Shown here: in pieces, positions 35,004 through 45,134 of the stretch | Position numbering within the stretch: position 1 is the first letter of the stretch | How the letters are laid out: each line of letters opens with the position of its first letter | Assembly (NCBI RefSeq): GCF_004118975.1 | Contig: NZ_CP035376.1 | Location: forward strand, 2,418,001 to 2,482,000 | DNA from: Luteimonas sp. YGD11-2 | GTDB lineage: Bacteria > Pseudomonadota > Gammaproteobacteria > Xanthomonadales > Xanthomonadaceae | DNA length: 64,000 nt | Direction: 5' to 3' | Notes under the pieces: model-generated | What the model was told of the DNA's origin: nothing | Database searches by the model: none | What the model saw: the letters and a program-made list of their open reading frames with translations, nothing else | Translations under genes and position numbers: made by a program

Positions 35004-36139
35004 GGCGGCGGCGAGGCCTGCGGCGAGCCGGTGTTCGCGGAATCGGCGACCTCGTCGTGATCCGCCGACCCGCCGGCACCGTGCCTGGCCATGGCGAGCG
35101 TGCCACCCAGTTCGGTGCGCCGGCGCGCCAGCGACCGCGGATGCTCGCGACGCAGGAAGTCCATCATCCGCTCGCGCACCGCGGCACGCAGGTCGTAGTC
35201 GTCGCCGGAATTGCGCGCACTGACCAGCAGGCGCACCTTCATCGCATCCGGCTGCAGGTCGTCGACATGCACCACGCAGACGCGTCCGTCCCAGCGCGGG
35301 TCGGACTGGCAGATCCGCTGCAGCTCGTCGCGCACGGCCTGCAGCGGCGTGCCGTGGTCGAGCCACACGTACACCGGGCCGAGAATCTCCGCGCTGCTGC
35401 GGGTCCAGTTCTGGAACGGGTTCTCGATGAACCACTGCAGCGGCACCACCAGCCGACGCTGGTCCCAGATCCGCACCACCACGTAGGCGCTGGTGATCTC
35501 CTCGATGCGACCCCACTCGCCCTCGACAATCACCACGTCGTCGAGGCGGATCGGCTGGGTGATGGCGATCTGCAGGCCGGCGATCAGGTTGCCGAACACG
35601 GGCTTCGCCGCGAAACCCGCGACCACGCCCACCAGGCCCGCGGACGCCAGCAGCGCGGCGCCCACCTGGCGGATGGTCGGGAAGGTCATCAGGATCACCG
35701 CCAGCCCGATCAGCATGATGCCGATCTGCACCGCGCGGCCGATCACGCGGGTCTGCGTCTGGATGCGTCGTGCATGCAGGTTGTCGACGACGTCGACGGG
35801 GTTGCGCGCGATGATGCGCTGCTCGATCGCGCCCACGCCGCGCACCAGCGCCCAGGTCACGCAGGCGAGCCCGCCGACGCCCAGCAGATGCTGGATCCTG
35901 TCGATCCACACATCGGGGAGCGGCGTGGCCGCCACCGCAAGACTCAGGAACAGCAGCGGCAACGCGAACGCCGCGGGTGCTGCCACTGCGGTGAAGATGC
36001 GCGCCCATGCGCGATCGGCGCGCCGGCCCGCGCGACGCGCGGCGGCAAGCAGGATCTGGCGTACCGCCAGGCCGATGGCCAGCGCCACCACCACCGGCCA
36101 AGCGGTGGCGGCGACGAGGTTCCAGTCGTAATCGGGCAT
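35000..36139 (-). CDS. Mechanosensitive ion channel family protein (MscS type)
   Basis: Inner-membrane protein of 379 residues. About four N-terminal helices lead into the pore-lining TM3-like GAALLASAGLVGVVAGFAAKPVFGNLIAGLQ. The MscS beta domain follows (IRLDDVVIVEGEWGRIEEITSAYVVVRIWDQRRLVVPLQWFIENPF). A cytoplasmic alpha/beta vestibule and a low-complexity tail (residues about 350-379, ADHDEVADSANTGSPQASPPP) complete it. MscS-type channels release osmolytes on hypoosmotic shock. Its stop codon overlaps that of DUF2127 convergently. Confidence 0.9.
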   Translation of the reverse strand: MPDYDWNLVAATAWPVVVALAIGLAVRQILLAAARRAGRRADRAWARIFTAVAAPAAFALPLLFLSLAVAATPLPDVWIDRIQHLLGVGGLACVTWALVRGVGAIEQRIIARNPVDVVDNLHARRIQTQTRVIGRAVQIGIMLIGLAVILMTFPTIRQVGAALLASAGLVGVVAGFAAKPVFGNLIAGLQIAITQPIRLDDVVIVEGEWGRIEEITSAYVVVRIWDQRRLVVPLQWFIENPFQNWTRSSAEILGPVYVWLDHGTPLQAVRDELQRICQSDPRWDGRVCVVHVDDLQPDAMKVRLLVSARNSGDDYDLRAAVRERMMDFLRREHPRSLARRRTELGGTLAMARHGAGGSADHDEVADSANTGSPQASPPP

Positions 36140-36256
36140 GCAGTGTGTCCGTTGCGTACGAACGGCTCATGCTGCATGCGACGACGTGGACACAGGGTCG
36201 ATACCTGCATCGCGCCCGCCGCAGGCCGTCCCCAACCTGCGGTCGAGCGTGCGCTG

Positions 36257-37651
36257 TCAGCGCACCAGTGGCTGTGCCAGCGAACCCTGCTTGCGCACGA
36301 TCGCGATCGCAATCTCCAGCGCCTGCTCGTAGTTCAGGCGCGGATCCACGGCGGAACGGTAGGCCCGGCCGAGGTCGACCTCGGTGAGGTCACGCGCGCC
36401 ACCGGTGCACTCGGTGACGTCCTCGCCGGTCAGCTCGAGATGCACACCGCCCAGGCGCGTGCCGGCGGCCGCGTGCAGGTCGAAGGCCTGGTCGAGCTCG
36501 TTGCGGATGCGTTCGAAGCGCCGCGTCTTGTAGCCGTTGCTGGTCGACTCGGTATTGCCGTGCATCGCATCGCAGATCCACAGCACACGCCGCCCTTCGC
36601 GCTTCACCACGTCGAGCAGCGGCGGCAGCTTCTGTGCGATCTCGCGGTCGCCCATGCGATGGATCAGGCCCAGCCGGCCCGGCTCGTCGTGCGGGTTGAG
36701 CACGTCGATCAGTCGCATCAGCTGATCAGGCGTCACCGTCGGGCCGACCTTGACCGCGATCGGATTGCGGATGCCACGGAAGTACTCGACATGCGCGCCA
36801 TCCAGCGCCGCCGTGCGCATGCCGATCCACGGGAAATGGGTGCTGAGGTTGAACCAGCCCCACTGCCGGGGCACCTGGCGGGTGAACGCCTCCTCGTAGG
36901 GCAGCAGCAACGCTTCGTGCGAGGTGTAGAAGTCGACGCGGTTGAGGTTGTGCACCTCGCTGCCCGACAGTGTCTCCATGAAGCGCACCGCGTCGCCGAT
37001 GCTCGCGACCATGTGCTGGTATTCGGCCGCCAGCGGCGAATGCCCCATCCAGCCCAGGTTCCAGTACTCCGGGTGGTGGAGATCGGCGAAACCGCCATCG
37101 ATCAGCGACCGGGTGAAGTTCATCGTCAGCGCGGAGCGCGCGTGCGCCTTGACCATGCGCCGCGGGTCCGGCGCGCGGTCCTGCGCGGTGAAGGCCGGGC
37201 CGTTGATCATGTCGCCGCGATAGCTCGGCAGGGTCACGCCGTCGCGGGCTTCCGTATCGGTCGAACGCGGTTTGGCGTACTGCCCGGCGAAGCGGCCCAC
37301 GCGAACCACCGGCAGGCGCAGGCCATGCACGAGCACCAGGCTCATCTGCAGCAGCACCTTGAGGCGGTTGGAGATGACCTCGGAGGTGCAGTCGGCGAAG
37401 TTCTCCGCGCACTCGCCGCCCTGCAGCAGGAAGCGGCGGCCCTCCTGCGCATCGGCGATCTGCTGCTTGAGGGCGAGGATCTCCCATGACGTGACCAGCG
37501 GCGGCAACGCGCGCAGTTCTTCCTGCACCACCGCCAGCGTCTCGGCATCGGCATAGTGCGGCATCTGCAATGCCGGGCGGTCGCGCCAGCTGCCGGGCTG
37601 CCAGTCATCGGCCAGCTGCACCGGCATCAGGTTGCGTTCGGGGGAAACCAT
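36257..37651 (-). CDS. 3-deoxy-7-phosphoheptulonate synthase, class II
   Basis: This plant-type (class II) DAHP synthase of 464 residues makes DAHP from PEP and erythrose-4-phosphate at the entry to the shikimate pathway. Motifs are LLQGGECAENFADC (metal-binding Cys), GRFAGQYAKPRS, THFPWIGMRTAALDGAHVEYFRGIRNPIAVKVGP, ICDAMHGNT and GVHLELTGEDVTECTGG. The ATG at 37651 has AGGA six bases upstream; an alternative ATG at 37678 adds nine residues but lacks a ribosome-binding site. Stand-alone gene. Confidence 0.95.
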   Translation of the reverse strand: MVSPERNLMPVQLADDWQPGSWRDRPALQMPHYADAETLAVVQEELRALPPLVTSWEILALKQQIADAQEGRRFLLQGGECAENFADCTSEVISNRLKVLLQMSLVLVHGLRLPVVRVGRFAGQYAKPRSTDTEARDGVTLPSYRGDMINGPAFTAQDRAPDPRRMVKAHARSALTMNFTRSLIDGGFADLHHPEYWNLGWMGHSPLAAEYQHMVASIGDAVRFMETLSGSEVHNLNRVDFYTSHEALLLPYEEAFTRQVPRQWGWFNLSTHFPWIGMRTAALDGAHVEYFRGIRNPIAVKVGPTVTPDQLMRLIDVLNPHDEPGRLGLIHRMGDREIAQKLPPLLDVVKREGRRVLWICDAMHGNTESTSNGYKTRRFERIRNELDQAFDLHAAAGTRLGGVHLELTGEDVTECTGGARDLTEVDLGRAYRSAVDPRLNYEQALEIAIAIVRKQGSLAQPLVR

Positions 37652-37700
37652 CGGATGTCCTGTTGCGTGGGCACTCATGATGCCAGAGCGACGCATCGGG

Positions 37701-38216
37701 TCAATTTCGCCGCGACCGGCGACGGAACGCGGCATACAGCGCCCAGACGGCCAGCAGCACGAACCACAGCAGGCTCCACGCCGGCATCGACAGCCCCAGG
37801 AACGTCCAGTCGACATTGCCGCAGTCACCGGTGCCGGTCATGACCCGGCGGATCAGGCTGGTGGTCGACAGGGTGTCACGCAGGAACTCGAATGGCGGCC
37901 CGCAGGCGGGAACCTCCGGCGGGTTGAGCTGCAGCCAGGTATGGCGGCCGGCGATCGCCGCGCCCACGGCCGCCGCCAGCAGCGCGAGCATGCCCCACCC
38001 CCGTCGCCAGCCCGCGCCACGCGGTGCGGCGAGCCCGCCCACCAACAGCACGATGCCCAGTGCGATGAAGGCGAAGCGCTGGAAGATGCACAGCGGACAG
38101 GGCTCCAGGCCCCATTGCAGCTGCGAGAAGATCGCGAATCCCACCAGCGCGAAGCAGATGGCGGACGCGGTGAGGAACTGTGCCCGGAACGACCAGGCGA
38201 AGGGGTTGCTACCCAT
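37701..38216 (-). CDS. dsbB: Disulfide bond formation protein B
   Basis: This 171-residue inner-membrane protein re-oxidises DsbA and passes electrons to quinone. It has four helices and the two periplasmic cysteine pairs: CPLC at about residues 40-43, and the later pair formed by ACGPPFEFL and GDCGNVDW. The C-terminus is Arg-rich, as in Xanthomonad homologues. It lies 50 bases upstream of the DAHP synthase gene on the same strand, after the terminator of the ribosomal superoperon. Confidence 0.93.
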   Translation of the reverse strand: MGSNPFAWSFRAQFLTASAICFALVGFAIFSQLQWGLEPCPLCIFQRFAFIALGIVLLVGGLAAPRGAGWRRGWGMLALLAAAVGAAIAGRHTWLQLNPPEVPACGPPFEFLRDTLSTTSLIRRVMTGTGDCGNVDWTFLGLSMPAWSLLWFVLLAVWALYAAFRRRSRRN

Positions 38217-38284
38217 GATGGCCCTGTTGGCTGAGGCGCCGCGGTCACGGGCAGGCCACGACCGGCGAAGCGCGGAACCATAAC

Positions 38285-38312
38285 AAAAAACCCCGGTCTG
38301 GACCGGGGTTTC
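38285..38312 (-). terminator. Intrinsic terminator ending the ribosomal superoperon
   Basis: The minus strand reads AAACCCCGGT-CCAG-ACCGGGGTTT, followed by a run of six T residues. It lies about 28 bases after the rplQ stop and marks the end of the rpoB-to-rplQ transcript region. Confidence 0.92.
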
Positions 38313-38339
38313 TCGGGAATCGCCAGGCGGATGCCTGTC

Positions 38340-38726
38340 TTACGCCTCGTCGTCGCCGGCAGCCGCCTGCGGGCGGTCGACCAGCTCGACATAGGCCATC
38401 GGCGCGTTGTCGCCGGCACGGAAACCGCACTTGAGGATGCGCAGGTAGCCGCCCGGGCGCGCCTGGTAGCGCGGGCCCAGCTCGACGAACAGCTTGCCCA
38501 CCGCTTCCTTGTCGCGCAGACGCGCGAACGCGAGGCGGCGGTTGGCGACGCCATCGACCTTGGCCATGGTGATCAGCGGCTCGGCAATGCGGCGCAGTTC
38601 CTTGGCCTTGGGCAGGGTGGTCTTGATCAGCTCGTTCTTAAACAGCGATGCCGCCATGTTCTTGAACATCGCCTCGCGGTGGGCGCTGGTGCGGTTGAAC
38701 TTGCGACCGGCTTTCTGGTGGCGCAT
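38340..38726 (-). CDS. rplQ: 50S ribosomal protein L17
   Basis: This 128-residue L17 begins [20 protein letters not shown], the family signature. HENNELI-type motifs follow as [27 protein letters not shown]. It is the last gene of the alpha operon, after rpoA, separated by a 271-base spacer with two strong hairpins and followed by a strong terminator. Confidence 0.97.
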   Translation of the reverse strand: MRHQKAGRKFNRTSAHREAMFKNMAASLFKNELIKTTLPKAKELRRIAEPLITMAKVDGVANRRLAFARLRDKEAVGKLFVELGPRYQARPGGYLRILKCGFRAGDNAPMAYVELVDRPQAAAGDDEA

Positions 38727-38923
38727 GGGTAGGATCCTTCAGGTCTGAATACTGGGTCTGTGGGTTGCACTGTCGCCGTCATGGCGTTGGAACCTGGACT
38801 GCGGATGGTCCGTGCCGGAACTCCGTTCCCGGCGTCGTCGCGTGCCTTTGGGCCGTCGACATGTGGTGCTTCTGCATCCTGCGGCATCCATGGACGCCGC
38901 CGTTTCCTGCTTCGATCAACCGC

Positions 38924-38953
38924 GGTGTCGGTGCCGGCACGGGCACCGACACC
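38924..38953 (-). repeat. 12-bp perfect hairpin in the rpoA-rplQ spacer
   Basis: The arms GGTGTCGGTGCC and GGCACCGACACC pair perfectly around a six-base loop. There is no T tract, so it is more likely an RNA processing or regulatory hairpin than a terminator. Confidence 0.7.
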
Positions 38954-38962
38954 GAATGTCCG

Positions 38963-38985
38963 GCCGGTGCCCGTCAGGCACCGGC
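38963..38985 (-). repeat. Second hairpin in the rpoA-rplQ spacer
   Basis: The nine-bp stem GCCGGTGCC / GGCACCGGC has a five-base loop, just after the rpoA stop. It shares the GGTGCC/GGCACC core with the neighbouring 12-bp hairpin, so alternative pairing is possible. Confidence 0.65.
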
Positions 38986-38997
38986 TGGACGCACCGG

Positions 38998-39996
38998 TCA
39001 GCCGAGCATGCCATGGCTGGCGACGCCGGCCGGCGGCCAGTTCTCCAGCTTCATGCCCAGCGACAGGCCACGCTGTGCGAGGACTTCCTTGATCTCGGTG
39101 AGCGACTTCTTGCCGAGGTTCGGGGTCTTCAGCAGCTCGACTTCGGTCTTCTGGATCAGGTCGCCGATGTAGTAGATGCTCTCGGCCTTGAGGCAGTTGG
39201 CCGAACGCACCGTCAGCTCCAGATCGTCGATCGGGCGCAGCAGCAGCGGATCGACACCGGCGGTCTGCTGCTTCGCCGCACCGCGGTCGCGGTTGGTGAA
39301 GTCGCCGAACACCGACAGCTGGTCGGTGAGGATGTCGGCGGCGGTGCGCACGGCTTCCTCGGCGTCGATCGTGCCGTTGGTCTCGATGTCGAGGACCAGC
39401 TTGTCGAGGTCGGTGCGCTGCTCGACGCGCGCGGCCTCGACTTCGTACGCCACCCGGCGCACGGGCGAGAACGAGGCGTCCAGCATCAGCCGACCGATGG
39501 TGCGGGTCTCTTCATCCGGACGACGACGCGCAGCCGCCGGCTGGTAGCCGAAACCGCGCTCGATCTTCAGGCGCATGTTGATCGCCGCATCCTTGGTCAG
39601 GTTGCAGATCACGTGCTCGCCGTTGATGATCTCGACGTTGTGGTCGGTCTTGATGTCAGCGGCGGTGACGACACCGGCGCCCGTCTTCGACAGCGACAGC
39701 GTCGCGCTCTCGCCGGTTCCCATGCGGATGGCGACGTCCTTGAGGTTCAACAGCACCTCGAGGATGTCTTCCTGCAGGCCTTCGATCGCGCTGTACTCGT
39801 GGAGCACGCCGTCGATCTCGACCTCGGTGATGGCGAAGCCGGGAATCGACGACAGCAGCACGCGGCGCAGGGCATTGCCGAGCGTATGGCCGTAGCCACG
39901 CTCGAGCGGTTCGATCACGACCTTGGCACGATTGCCGGCGAGACGCTCGATTTGCGGAGCGCGCGGGCGCAGGACCTGGTTGGCAGTAACCGTCAT
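38998..39996 (-). CDS. rpoA: DNA-directed RNA polymerase subunit alpha
   Basis: This 332-residue alpha subunit has the assembly domain [42 protein letters not shown] linker and the C-terminal DNA/activator-binding domain follow ([49 protein letters not shown]). Full length. It is preceded by rpsD with a hairpin-rich 158-base spacer. Confidence 0.98.
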   Translation of the reverse strand: MTVTANQVLRPRAPQIERLAGNRAKVVIEPLERGYGHTLGNALRRVLLSSIPGFAITEVEIDGVLHEYSAIEGLQEDILEVLLNLKDVAIRMGTGESATLSLSKTGAGVVTAADIKTDHNVEIINGEHVICNLTKDAAINMRLKIERGFGYQPAAARRRPDEETRTIGRLMLDASFSPVRRVAYEVEAARVEQRTDLDKLVLDIETNGTIDAEEAVRTAADILTDQLSVFGDFTNRDRGAAKQQTAGVDPLLLRPIDDLELTVRSANCLKAESIYYIGDLIQKTEVELLKTPNLGKKSLTEIKEVLAQRGLSLGMKLENWPPAGVASHGMLG

Positions 39997-40051
39997 TAGA
40001 TAGCTTCTCCTGCGGTGCCCGCGTCATTGCGACACGGACGAGGCTCTTGGA

Positions 40052-40142
40052 GCCCCCTTTCGACAAGGGGGCGGCCGGCGCGAGGCGCCGGCCGGGGTGG
40101 GGTTGCTTCGCGCCGGGGGCAACGGCCACCGGCGCCGGTGGC
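40052..40142 (-). repeat. Three hairpins in the rpsD-rpoA spacer
   Basis: Three stems lie in a row between rpsD and rpoA. They are GCCACCGGC/GCCGGTGGC (40125-40142, an 18-base perfect palindrome), GGCCGGCGC with GCGCCGGCC (40073-40093), and GCCCCCTT/AAGGGGGC (40052-40072). No T run follows any of them, so they are not clear terminators. Confidence 0.7.
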
Positions 40143-40154
40143 GATTCGCCCCGC

Positions 40155-40784
40155 TTACTTCGAGTACAGCTCGACGATCAGCGCTTCGTTGATGTCGGCA
40201 GGCAGGTCGCCACGGGCCGGAACGGCCTTGAACACGCCGGCGAACTTGCCGGAGTCGACCTCGACCCACGACGGCGACAGATCCATCTGCGAGGACACCT
40301 CGAGGGCCTCCTTGACGCGGAGCTGCTTCTGGGCCTTCTCCGACAGCGCGATCGCGTCGCCCGCCTTGACCTGGTACGACGGCAGGTTCACCGGCTTGCC
40401 GTTCACCGTGACGCCGCGATGCGACACCAGCTGGCGAGCGGCCGGGCGGGTCACCGCGAAGCCCATGCGATAGACGACGTTGTCCAGGCGGGTCTCGAGG
40501 AGCTGCAGCAGGTTCTCACCCGTGTTGCCCTTCTTGGTGGTCGCCTTCTTGTAGTAGTTGCGGAACTGGCGCTCCAGCAGACCGTAGATACGCTTGACCT
40601 TCTGCTTCTCGCGAAGCTGGGTGGCGTAGTCGGACAGCTTGCCCTTGCGGGCGGTGGCGCCGTGCTGGCCGGGCTTCTGCTCCAGCTTGCACTTCGAGTC
40701 CAGCGCACGGGCCGGGCTCTTGAGCGACAGGTCGGCGCCTTCGCGGCGCGCGAGCTTGCAGGTAGGACCGATATAACGAGCCAT
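40155..40784 (-). CDS. rpsD: 30S ribosomal protein S4
   Basis: This 209-residue primary 16S-binding protein begins [19 protein letters not shown]. Its S4 RNA-binding domain is [33 protein letters not shown]. In E. coli S4 is the translational repressor of the alpha operon; no pseudoknot could be confirmed here by eye. It follows rpsK by 15 bases. Confidence 0.98.
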   Translation of the reverse strand: MARYIGPTCKLARREGADLSLKSPARALDSKCKLEQKPGQHGATARKGKLSDYATQLREKQKVKRIYGLLERQFRNYYKKATTKKGNTGENLLQLLETRLDNVVYRMGFAVTRPAARQLVSHRGVTVNGKPVNLPSYQVKAGDAIALSEKAQKQLRVKEALEVSSQMDLSPSWVEVDSGKFAGVFKAVPARGDLPADINEALIVELYSK

Positions 40785-40799
40785 TTCTTATCGCTCCCT

Positions 40800-41192
40800 T
40801 TAGACGCGACGCTTCTTCGGCGGACGGCACCCGTTGTGCGGGATGGGCGTCACGTCGATGATGTTGGTGATCTTGTAGCCGACGTTGTTGAGCGAACGCA
40901 CGGCGGACTCGCGACCCGGGCCGGGGCCCTTGATGCGCACTTCCAGCGACTTCACGCCGTAGTCGAGCGCAGCGCGGCCGGCCTTCTCGGCGGCAACCTG
41001 GGCAGCGAACGGGGTCGACTTGCGGGAACCGCGGAAGCCCGCGCCGCCCGAGGTCGCCCACGACAGTGCATTGCCCTGGCGATCGGTGATGGTGACGATG
41101 GTGTTGTTGAAAGAAGCGTGGACGTGGGCGACGCCATCGGTGATGACGCGCTTGATCTTCTTCTTGGTCTTGGTAGCAGCCGGCTTTGCCAT
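40800..41192 (-). CDS. rpsK: 30S ribosomal protein S11
   Basis: This 130-residue S11 has the conserved [42 protein letters not shown]. Its C-terminus is [18 protein letters not shown]. It lies in the alpha operon between rpsM and rpsD. Confidence 0.98.
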   Translation of the reverse strand: MAKPAATKTKKKIKRVITDGVAHVHASFNNTIVTITDRQGNALSWATSGGAGFRGSRKSTPFAAQVAAEKAGRAALDYGVKSLEVRIKGPGPGRESAVRSLNNVGYKITNIIDVTPIPHNGCRPPKKRRV

Positions 41193-41201
41193 GTCTGTTC
41201 C

Positions 41202-41558
41202 TTACTTCCTGATGGCCTTGCGCGGGCCCTTGCGGGTCCGGGCGTTGGTCCGGGTGCGCTGGCCGCGCAGCGGCAGGCCGCGGCGGTGGCGCAGGCCACG
41301 ATAGCTACCCAGGTCCATCAGGCGCTTGATCGCCATGCCGGTCTCGCGGCGCAGGTCACCCTCCACCACGTACTTGCCGATCTCCGAGCGCAGGCGCTCG
41401 ACTTCCGGCTCGGTCAGGTCGACGATCCGGGTCGTCTGGTCGACACCCGCAGCGTCGCAGACCTTCTTGGAACGGGTACGGCCGATGCCGTAGATACTCT
41501 GAAGCCCGACCCAGACATGCTTCTGGGCAGGCAGGTTGACGCCAGCAATACGCGCCAT
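41202..41558 (-). CDS. rpsM: 30S ribosomal protein S13
   Basis: This 118-residue S13 begins [30 protein letters not shown]. The C-terminal basic tail [26 protein letters not shown] contacts the P-site tRNA in the family. It is the first gene after secY; rpmJ, which often sits between them, was not found in the 324-base spacer. Confidence 0.98.
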   Translation of the reverse strand: MARIAGVNLPAQKHVWVGLQSIYGIGRTRSKKVCDAAGVDQTTRIVDLTEPEVERLRSEIGKYVVEGDLRRETGMAIKRLMDLGSYRGLRHRRGLPLRGQRTRTNARTRKGPRKAIRK

Positions 41559-41882
41559 GACGCGATCTCCAACTGGTTAGGCGGCCGGACCCGGGCGGGC
41601 GCGCGGCGCAGTGAACACGAAATTGTATCAAAGTCCCGGGTTGTCAGGAAGCCCCGGCCAACAGCGGCCAGGACTCCGGCATGGGGAGTGTGCCCATGCT
41701 CCGGCGAAGGCCCAGGACTGGTCGCCGGCGCAAGCGCCTGCGGCCCTCCCCGCCACTCAAGCGGGGAACCGGCCCTGGACCACCCGTGCGCGGGACTGCC
41801 GCCCGGGTCGCCCATCCGGACCGGGACGAGGCCCCGGTCCATGCAGGCCGCCGAAGCGGCCCGCGTGCGATCTGTATTGCCG
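41559..41882. other. secY-rpsM spacer without gene
   Basis: A 324-base GC-rich spacer with no recognised gene. It contains GGACCGGG/CCCGGTCC arms (41818-41840) and a six-bp stem capped by cUUCGg (41846-41861, minus strand). No L36-like protein could be read on the minus strand. An alpha-operon promoter could lie here but none is clear. Confidence 0.6.
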
Positions 41883-43244
41883 TCAGCGGGCGCTCAGCCC
41901 ACCACCGCGACCACCCTTCAGGTTGGCCTTCTTCAGCAGGCTCTCGTACTGGTGCGACATCAGGTGGGCCTGCAGCTGGGCGATGAAATCCATCACCACG
42001 ACCACCACGATGAGCAGCGAGGTGCCGCCGAAGTAGAACGAAGTCCCCAGCTCGGCCCGCAGGAACTCGGGCAGCAGGCAGACGATGACCAGGTAGGTCG
42101 CACCGGCGGCGGTGAGCCGCGTCAGCACGCCATCGATGTAGTCGGCGGTGGCCTTGCCGGGGCGGATGCCCGGGATCAGCGCGCCCGACTTCTTCAGGTT
42201 GTCGGCGGTTTCCTGGCTGTTGAACACCAGCGCCGTATAGAAGAACGCGAAGCCCGCGATCAGCCCGGCGTACAGCAGGATGTAGAGCGGCTCGCCCGGC
42301 GACAGCGCCTGCGCGGCGCGCTGCAGCCAGTTGGCCGAACCGGCCTGGCCGAACCAGGTCGAGACCGTGGCCGGGAACATGATGATCGACGAGGCGAAGA
42401 TCGCCGGGATCACGCCCGCCATGTTGAGCTTCAGCGGCAGGAACGAGCTCTGGTTCATGTACGCGTTGCGGCCACCCTGGCGGCGCGCGTAGTTGACCGT
42501 GATCCGGCGCTGGCCGCGTTCGACGAACACCACGAAGTACACGAACACCAGCACGATGGTCGCGATCAGGATCACCGCGATCGGGCTGATGTCGCCGTTG
42601 CGGGCCTGCTCGAAGGTGCTGATGACCGCGCCCGGAATGCCGGCCACGATGCCCGCGAAGATGATCAGCGACACGCCGTTGCCGATGCCGCGCTCGGTCA
42701 CCTGCTCGCCCAACCAGACCAGGAACATGGTGCCGGCGGTCAGCGCGACGATGGCGGTGAGCACGAAGCCCATGCCCGGCTGGTAGACCACCTGGATACC
42801 GCTTCCGGCGCCCTGCGACTGCAGCGCCATCGCGATGCCGGCCGACTGGAAGATCGCCAGCGGGATCGCGCCGATGCGCGACCACTGGGTGATCCGGCGA
42901 CGGCCGGACTCGCCTTCCTTCTGGATCGCCTTGAGGCTGGGCACGATCTGCACCATCAGCTGCATGACGATCGACGCCGAGATGTACGGGATCACGTTCA
43001 GCGCGAACAGGCTGAAACGCTCCAGCGCACCGCCCGAGAACATGTTGAACATGTCGACGATGGTGCCCTGCTGCTGTTCCATCAGGCGCAGCATGGCGTC
43101 CGGGTTGACGCCCGGAACCGGGATGTAGCAGCCGATACGGTAGACCAGCAGCGCACCGAGAACGAACAGCAGGCGCTGGCGCAGCTCGGTGAACTTGCCC
43201 ATGCCCGCGCCGAGATTGCCCATTGCGCTAGCGCTGCGTGACAT
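41883..43244 (-). CDS. secY: Protein translocase subunit SecY
   Basis: This 453-residue channel core of the Sec translocon has ten predicted transmembrane helices. It begins with [31 protein letters not shown], followed by [31 protein letters not shown]. The C-terminal cytosolic loop and tail are also typical ([25 protein letters not shown]). Located at the end of the spc operon, as in E. coli. Confidence 0.98.
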   Translation of the reverse strand: MSRSASAMGNLGAGMGKFTELRQRLLFVLGALLVYRIGCYIPVPGVNPDAMLRLMEQQQGTIVDMFNMFSGGALERFSLFALNVIPYISASIVMQLMVQIVPSLKAIQKEGESGRRRITQWSRIGAIPLAIFQSAGIAMALQSQGAGSGIQVVYQPGMGFVLTAIVALTAGTMFLVWLGEQVTERGIGNGVSLIIFAGIVAGIPGAVISTFEQARNGDISPIAVILIATIVLVFVYFVVFVERGQRRITVNYARRQGGRNAYMNQSSFLPLKLNMAGVIPAIFASSIIMFPATVSTWFGQAGSANWLQRAAQALSPGEPLYILLYAGLIAGFAFFYTALVFNSQETADNLKKSGALIPGIRPGKATADYIDGVLTRLTAAGATYLVIVCLLPEFLRAELGTSFYFGGTSLLIVVVVVMDFIAQLQAHLMSHQYESLLKKANLKGGRGGGLSAR

Positions 43245-43364
43245 CGAATGCTCCGTTGTGCCGATCTGACCGCACGTGACTATGACCCGAAACCTGGCCG
43301 CCTTCCGCGACGACGACGGCCGCCCTCAACGGGCGGCCGCATTGCTGAAGTTGGCGCTGCCGGC

Positions 43365-43808
43365 TCAGGCCGGCTGATCCTCGACCGTGCCGCCGGCGGC
43401 TTCGATCGCCGCACGCGCACCGGCCGTGGCAAGCACGCCCTTGAGCACGAGCTTCTTCGACAGCTCGCCCTTCTTCACGATCTTGGCGCGCTTGGCGGTC
43501 GACGGGACCAGCTTGGCGGCGCGCAGCGCGGCGAAGTCGATCTCGCCGTCCAGGCGCTCCAGCTGGTACAGCATCACTTCGGCGGTGTCGTTCTTGGTGC
43601 GCGAGCGGAAGCCGACCTTCGGCAGCCGCATGTGCATGGGCATCTGGCCGCCTTCGAAGCCGGCCTTGATCTTGCCCTTGCCCGAGCGCGCGAACGAACC
43701 CTTGTGGCCGCGGCCGGCGGTCTTGCCGAGGCCGGAACCGATACCGCGGCCAACGCGCTTGCGATCGGCACGCGCGCCTGCAGCAGGCTTGAGAGTGTTG
43801 AGCTTCAT
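43365..43808 (-). CDS. rplO: 50S ribosomal protein L15
   Basis: This 147-residue L15 starts [37 protein letters not shown], the Gly/Arg-rich extension that enters the 50S core. It is preceded by rpmD with a five-base gap and followed by secY. Confidence 0.98.
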   Translation of the reverse strand: MKLNTLKPAAGARADRKRVGRGIGSGLGKTAGRGHKGSFARSGKGKIKAGFEGGQMPMHMRLPKVGFRSRTKNDTAEVMLYQLERLDGEIDFAALRAAKLVPSTAKRAKIVKKGELSKKLVLKGVLATAGARAAIEAAGGTVEDQPA

Positions 43809-43813
43809 CTGGA

Positions 43814-44011
43814 TTACTCCTCGACCCGGACCAGGTAGTGGACCTTGTTGATCAGGCCACGGACCTGCGGGCTGTCCTTGAGTTCGCGGACATCATTGAG
43901 CTTGTTCAGGCCGAGAGCCCGAACCGAGAGGCGGTGCTTGGCCTGCGAACCGCGAAGGCCCTTGACCAGGCGCACCTTGACGGTGCCGTTGCCGGCTTCG
44001 TTCTTACCCAT
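43814..44011 (-). CDS. rpmD: 50S ribosomal protein L30
   Basis: This 65-residue L30 has [55 protein letters not shown]. The ATG at 44011 overlaps the rpsE stop region by eight bases, so translational coupling is likely; an upstream longer frame is a shadow of rpsE. Confidence 0.97.
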   Translation of the reverse strand: MGKNEAGNGTVKVRLVKGLRGSQAKHRLSVRALGLNKLNDVRELKDSPQVRGLINKVHYLVRVEE

Positions 44012-44540
44012 GGAGGATCTCCTCGACCTTCTTGCCGCGCTTTGCCGCGATCTTGGACGGCGACTGCATCGACTCCAGGCCGCGGACCGTGGCACGCACG
44101 AGGTTGATCGGATTGCGCGAACCGACGGCCTTCGCCAGCACGTCCTTGACGCCGACGGCTTCCAGGACGGCGCGCATCGCACCGCCGGCAATCACGCCGG
44201 TACCCTCGGACGCCGGCTGCATGAACACGCGGGCGGCGCCGTGGCCGGCCTTCACCGTGTGGAACAGCGTGCCGCCGTTGAGGTCGATGTTGCTCATGTT
44301 CTTGCGGGCGTACTCCATCGACTTCTGGATCGCGACCGGCACTTCGCGCGCCTTGCCGTAACCGAAGCCGACACGGCCGTTGCCGTCACCCACCACCGTC
44401 AGCGCGGTGAAGGTGAACTGGCGGCCGCCCTTGACCGTCTTGCTGACGCGGTTGACCGCGATCAGCTTCTCGATCATGCCGTCGTCCTGCTCCTCGCGGT
44501 CGCGGCGGTCGCGGCCCCGGGATTCTCTTTCGTTTGCCAT
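44004..44540 (-). CDS. rpsE: 30S ribosomal protein S5
   Basis: This 178-residue S5 has the double-stranded-RNA-binding-like domain ([46 protein letters not shown]) and the [31 protein letters not shown] segment. An Arg/Asp/Glu-rich extension at residues 1-20 ([19 protein letters not shown]) precedes the core. This matches a similar tail on S3 in this window. Confidence 0.97.
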   Translation of the reverse strand: MANERESRGRDRRDREEQDDGMIEKLIAVNRVSKTVKGGRQFTFTALTVVGDGNGRVGFGYGKAREVPVAIQKSMEYARKNMSNIDLNGGTLFHTVKAGHGAARVFMQPASEGTGVIAGGAMRAVLEAVGVKDVLAKAVGSRNPINLVRATVRGLESMQSPSKIAAKRGKKVEEILHG

Positions 44541-44667
44541 GTTGGGTCGTCCTGATGTGGGAAATGTACGGCTCGCGGCCGCTTATGGTTGTTGGGCTGG
44601 TGCGGTGCAGCGCCTGACCGTGCAGAAGACGGAGGGCGCCCGGCGTATGGCCACGCCGGCGGCGGTA

Positions 44668-44686
44668 GCCCGGGACAGGCCCGGGC
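44668..44686 (-). repeat. Hairpin in the rplR-rpsE spacer
   Basis: Arms GCCCGGG and CCCGGGC pair over seven bp with a five-base loop, directly after the rplR stop. A CGGCGT/ACGCCG stem (44641-44658) follows on the transcript. Neither has a T run. Confidence 0.5.
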
Positions 44687-44694
44687 CCGGTGGA

Positions 44695-45048
44695 TCAGAA
44701 CTGCAGACCACCCTCGCGGGCGGCGTCGGCCAGTGCCTTGATGCGACCGTGGTAACGGTAGCCGGAACGATCGAAGGCGATCTTCTCGACTCCGGCCGCA
44801 CGCGCCTTCTCGGCGATCGCACGACCGACCTTGGCGGCGGCCTCGATGTTCTTGGCGCTGCTCAGGCCTTCGCGCACGTCGGCCTGGGTGGTGTTGGCCG
44901 CGGCCAGCACCTTCGAACCGTCGGCGCTGAACAGCTGCGCGTAGACGTGCTGGCCGGTGCGCAGCACCGACAGGCGCGGCATACCGAGTTCGCGGATGCG
45001 CGAGCGCGTGCTCTTGGCGCGGCGCAGGCGGGCGTTCTTCTTGTCCAT
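44695..45048 (-). CDS. rplR: 50S ribosomal protein L18
   Basis: This 117-residue L18 binds 5S r[50 protein letters not shown] is the family core, and [15 protein letters not shown] closes it. It is separated from rpsE by a 154-base spacer with GC-rich hairpins, longer than usual for the spc operon. Confidence 0.97.
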   Translation of the reverse strand: MDKKNARLRRAKSTRSRIRELGMPRLSVLRTGQHVYAQLFSADGSKVLAAANTTQADVREGLSSAKNIEAAAKVGRAIAEKARAAGVEKIAFDRSGYRYHGRIKALADAAREGGLQF

Positions 45049-45134
45049 GGTGGTTTCTCTCTAGGAAGCGGATCGACGCGGCTTGACCGTTGCACCGCCG
45101 GCCTCTGCAGGTCGGGCGGTGCGCGGGGACCGGC

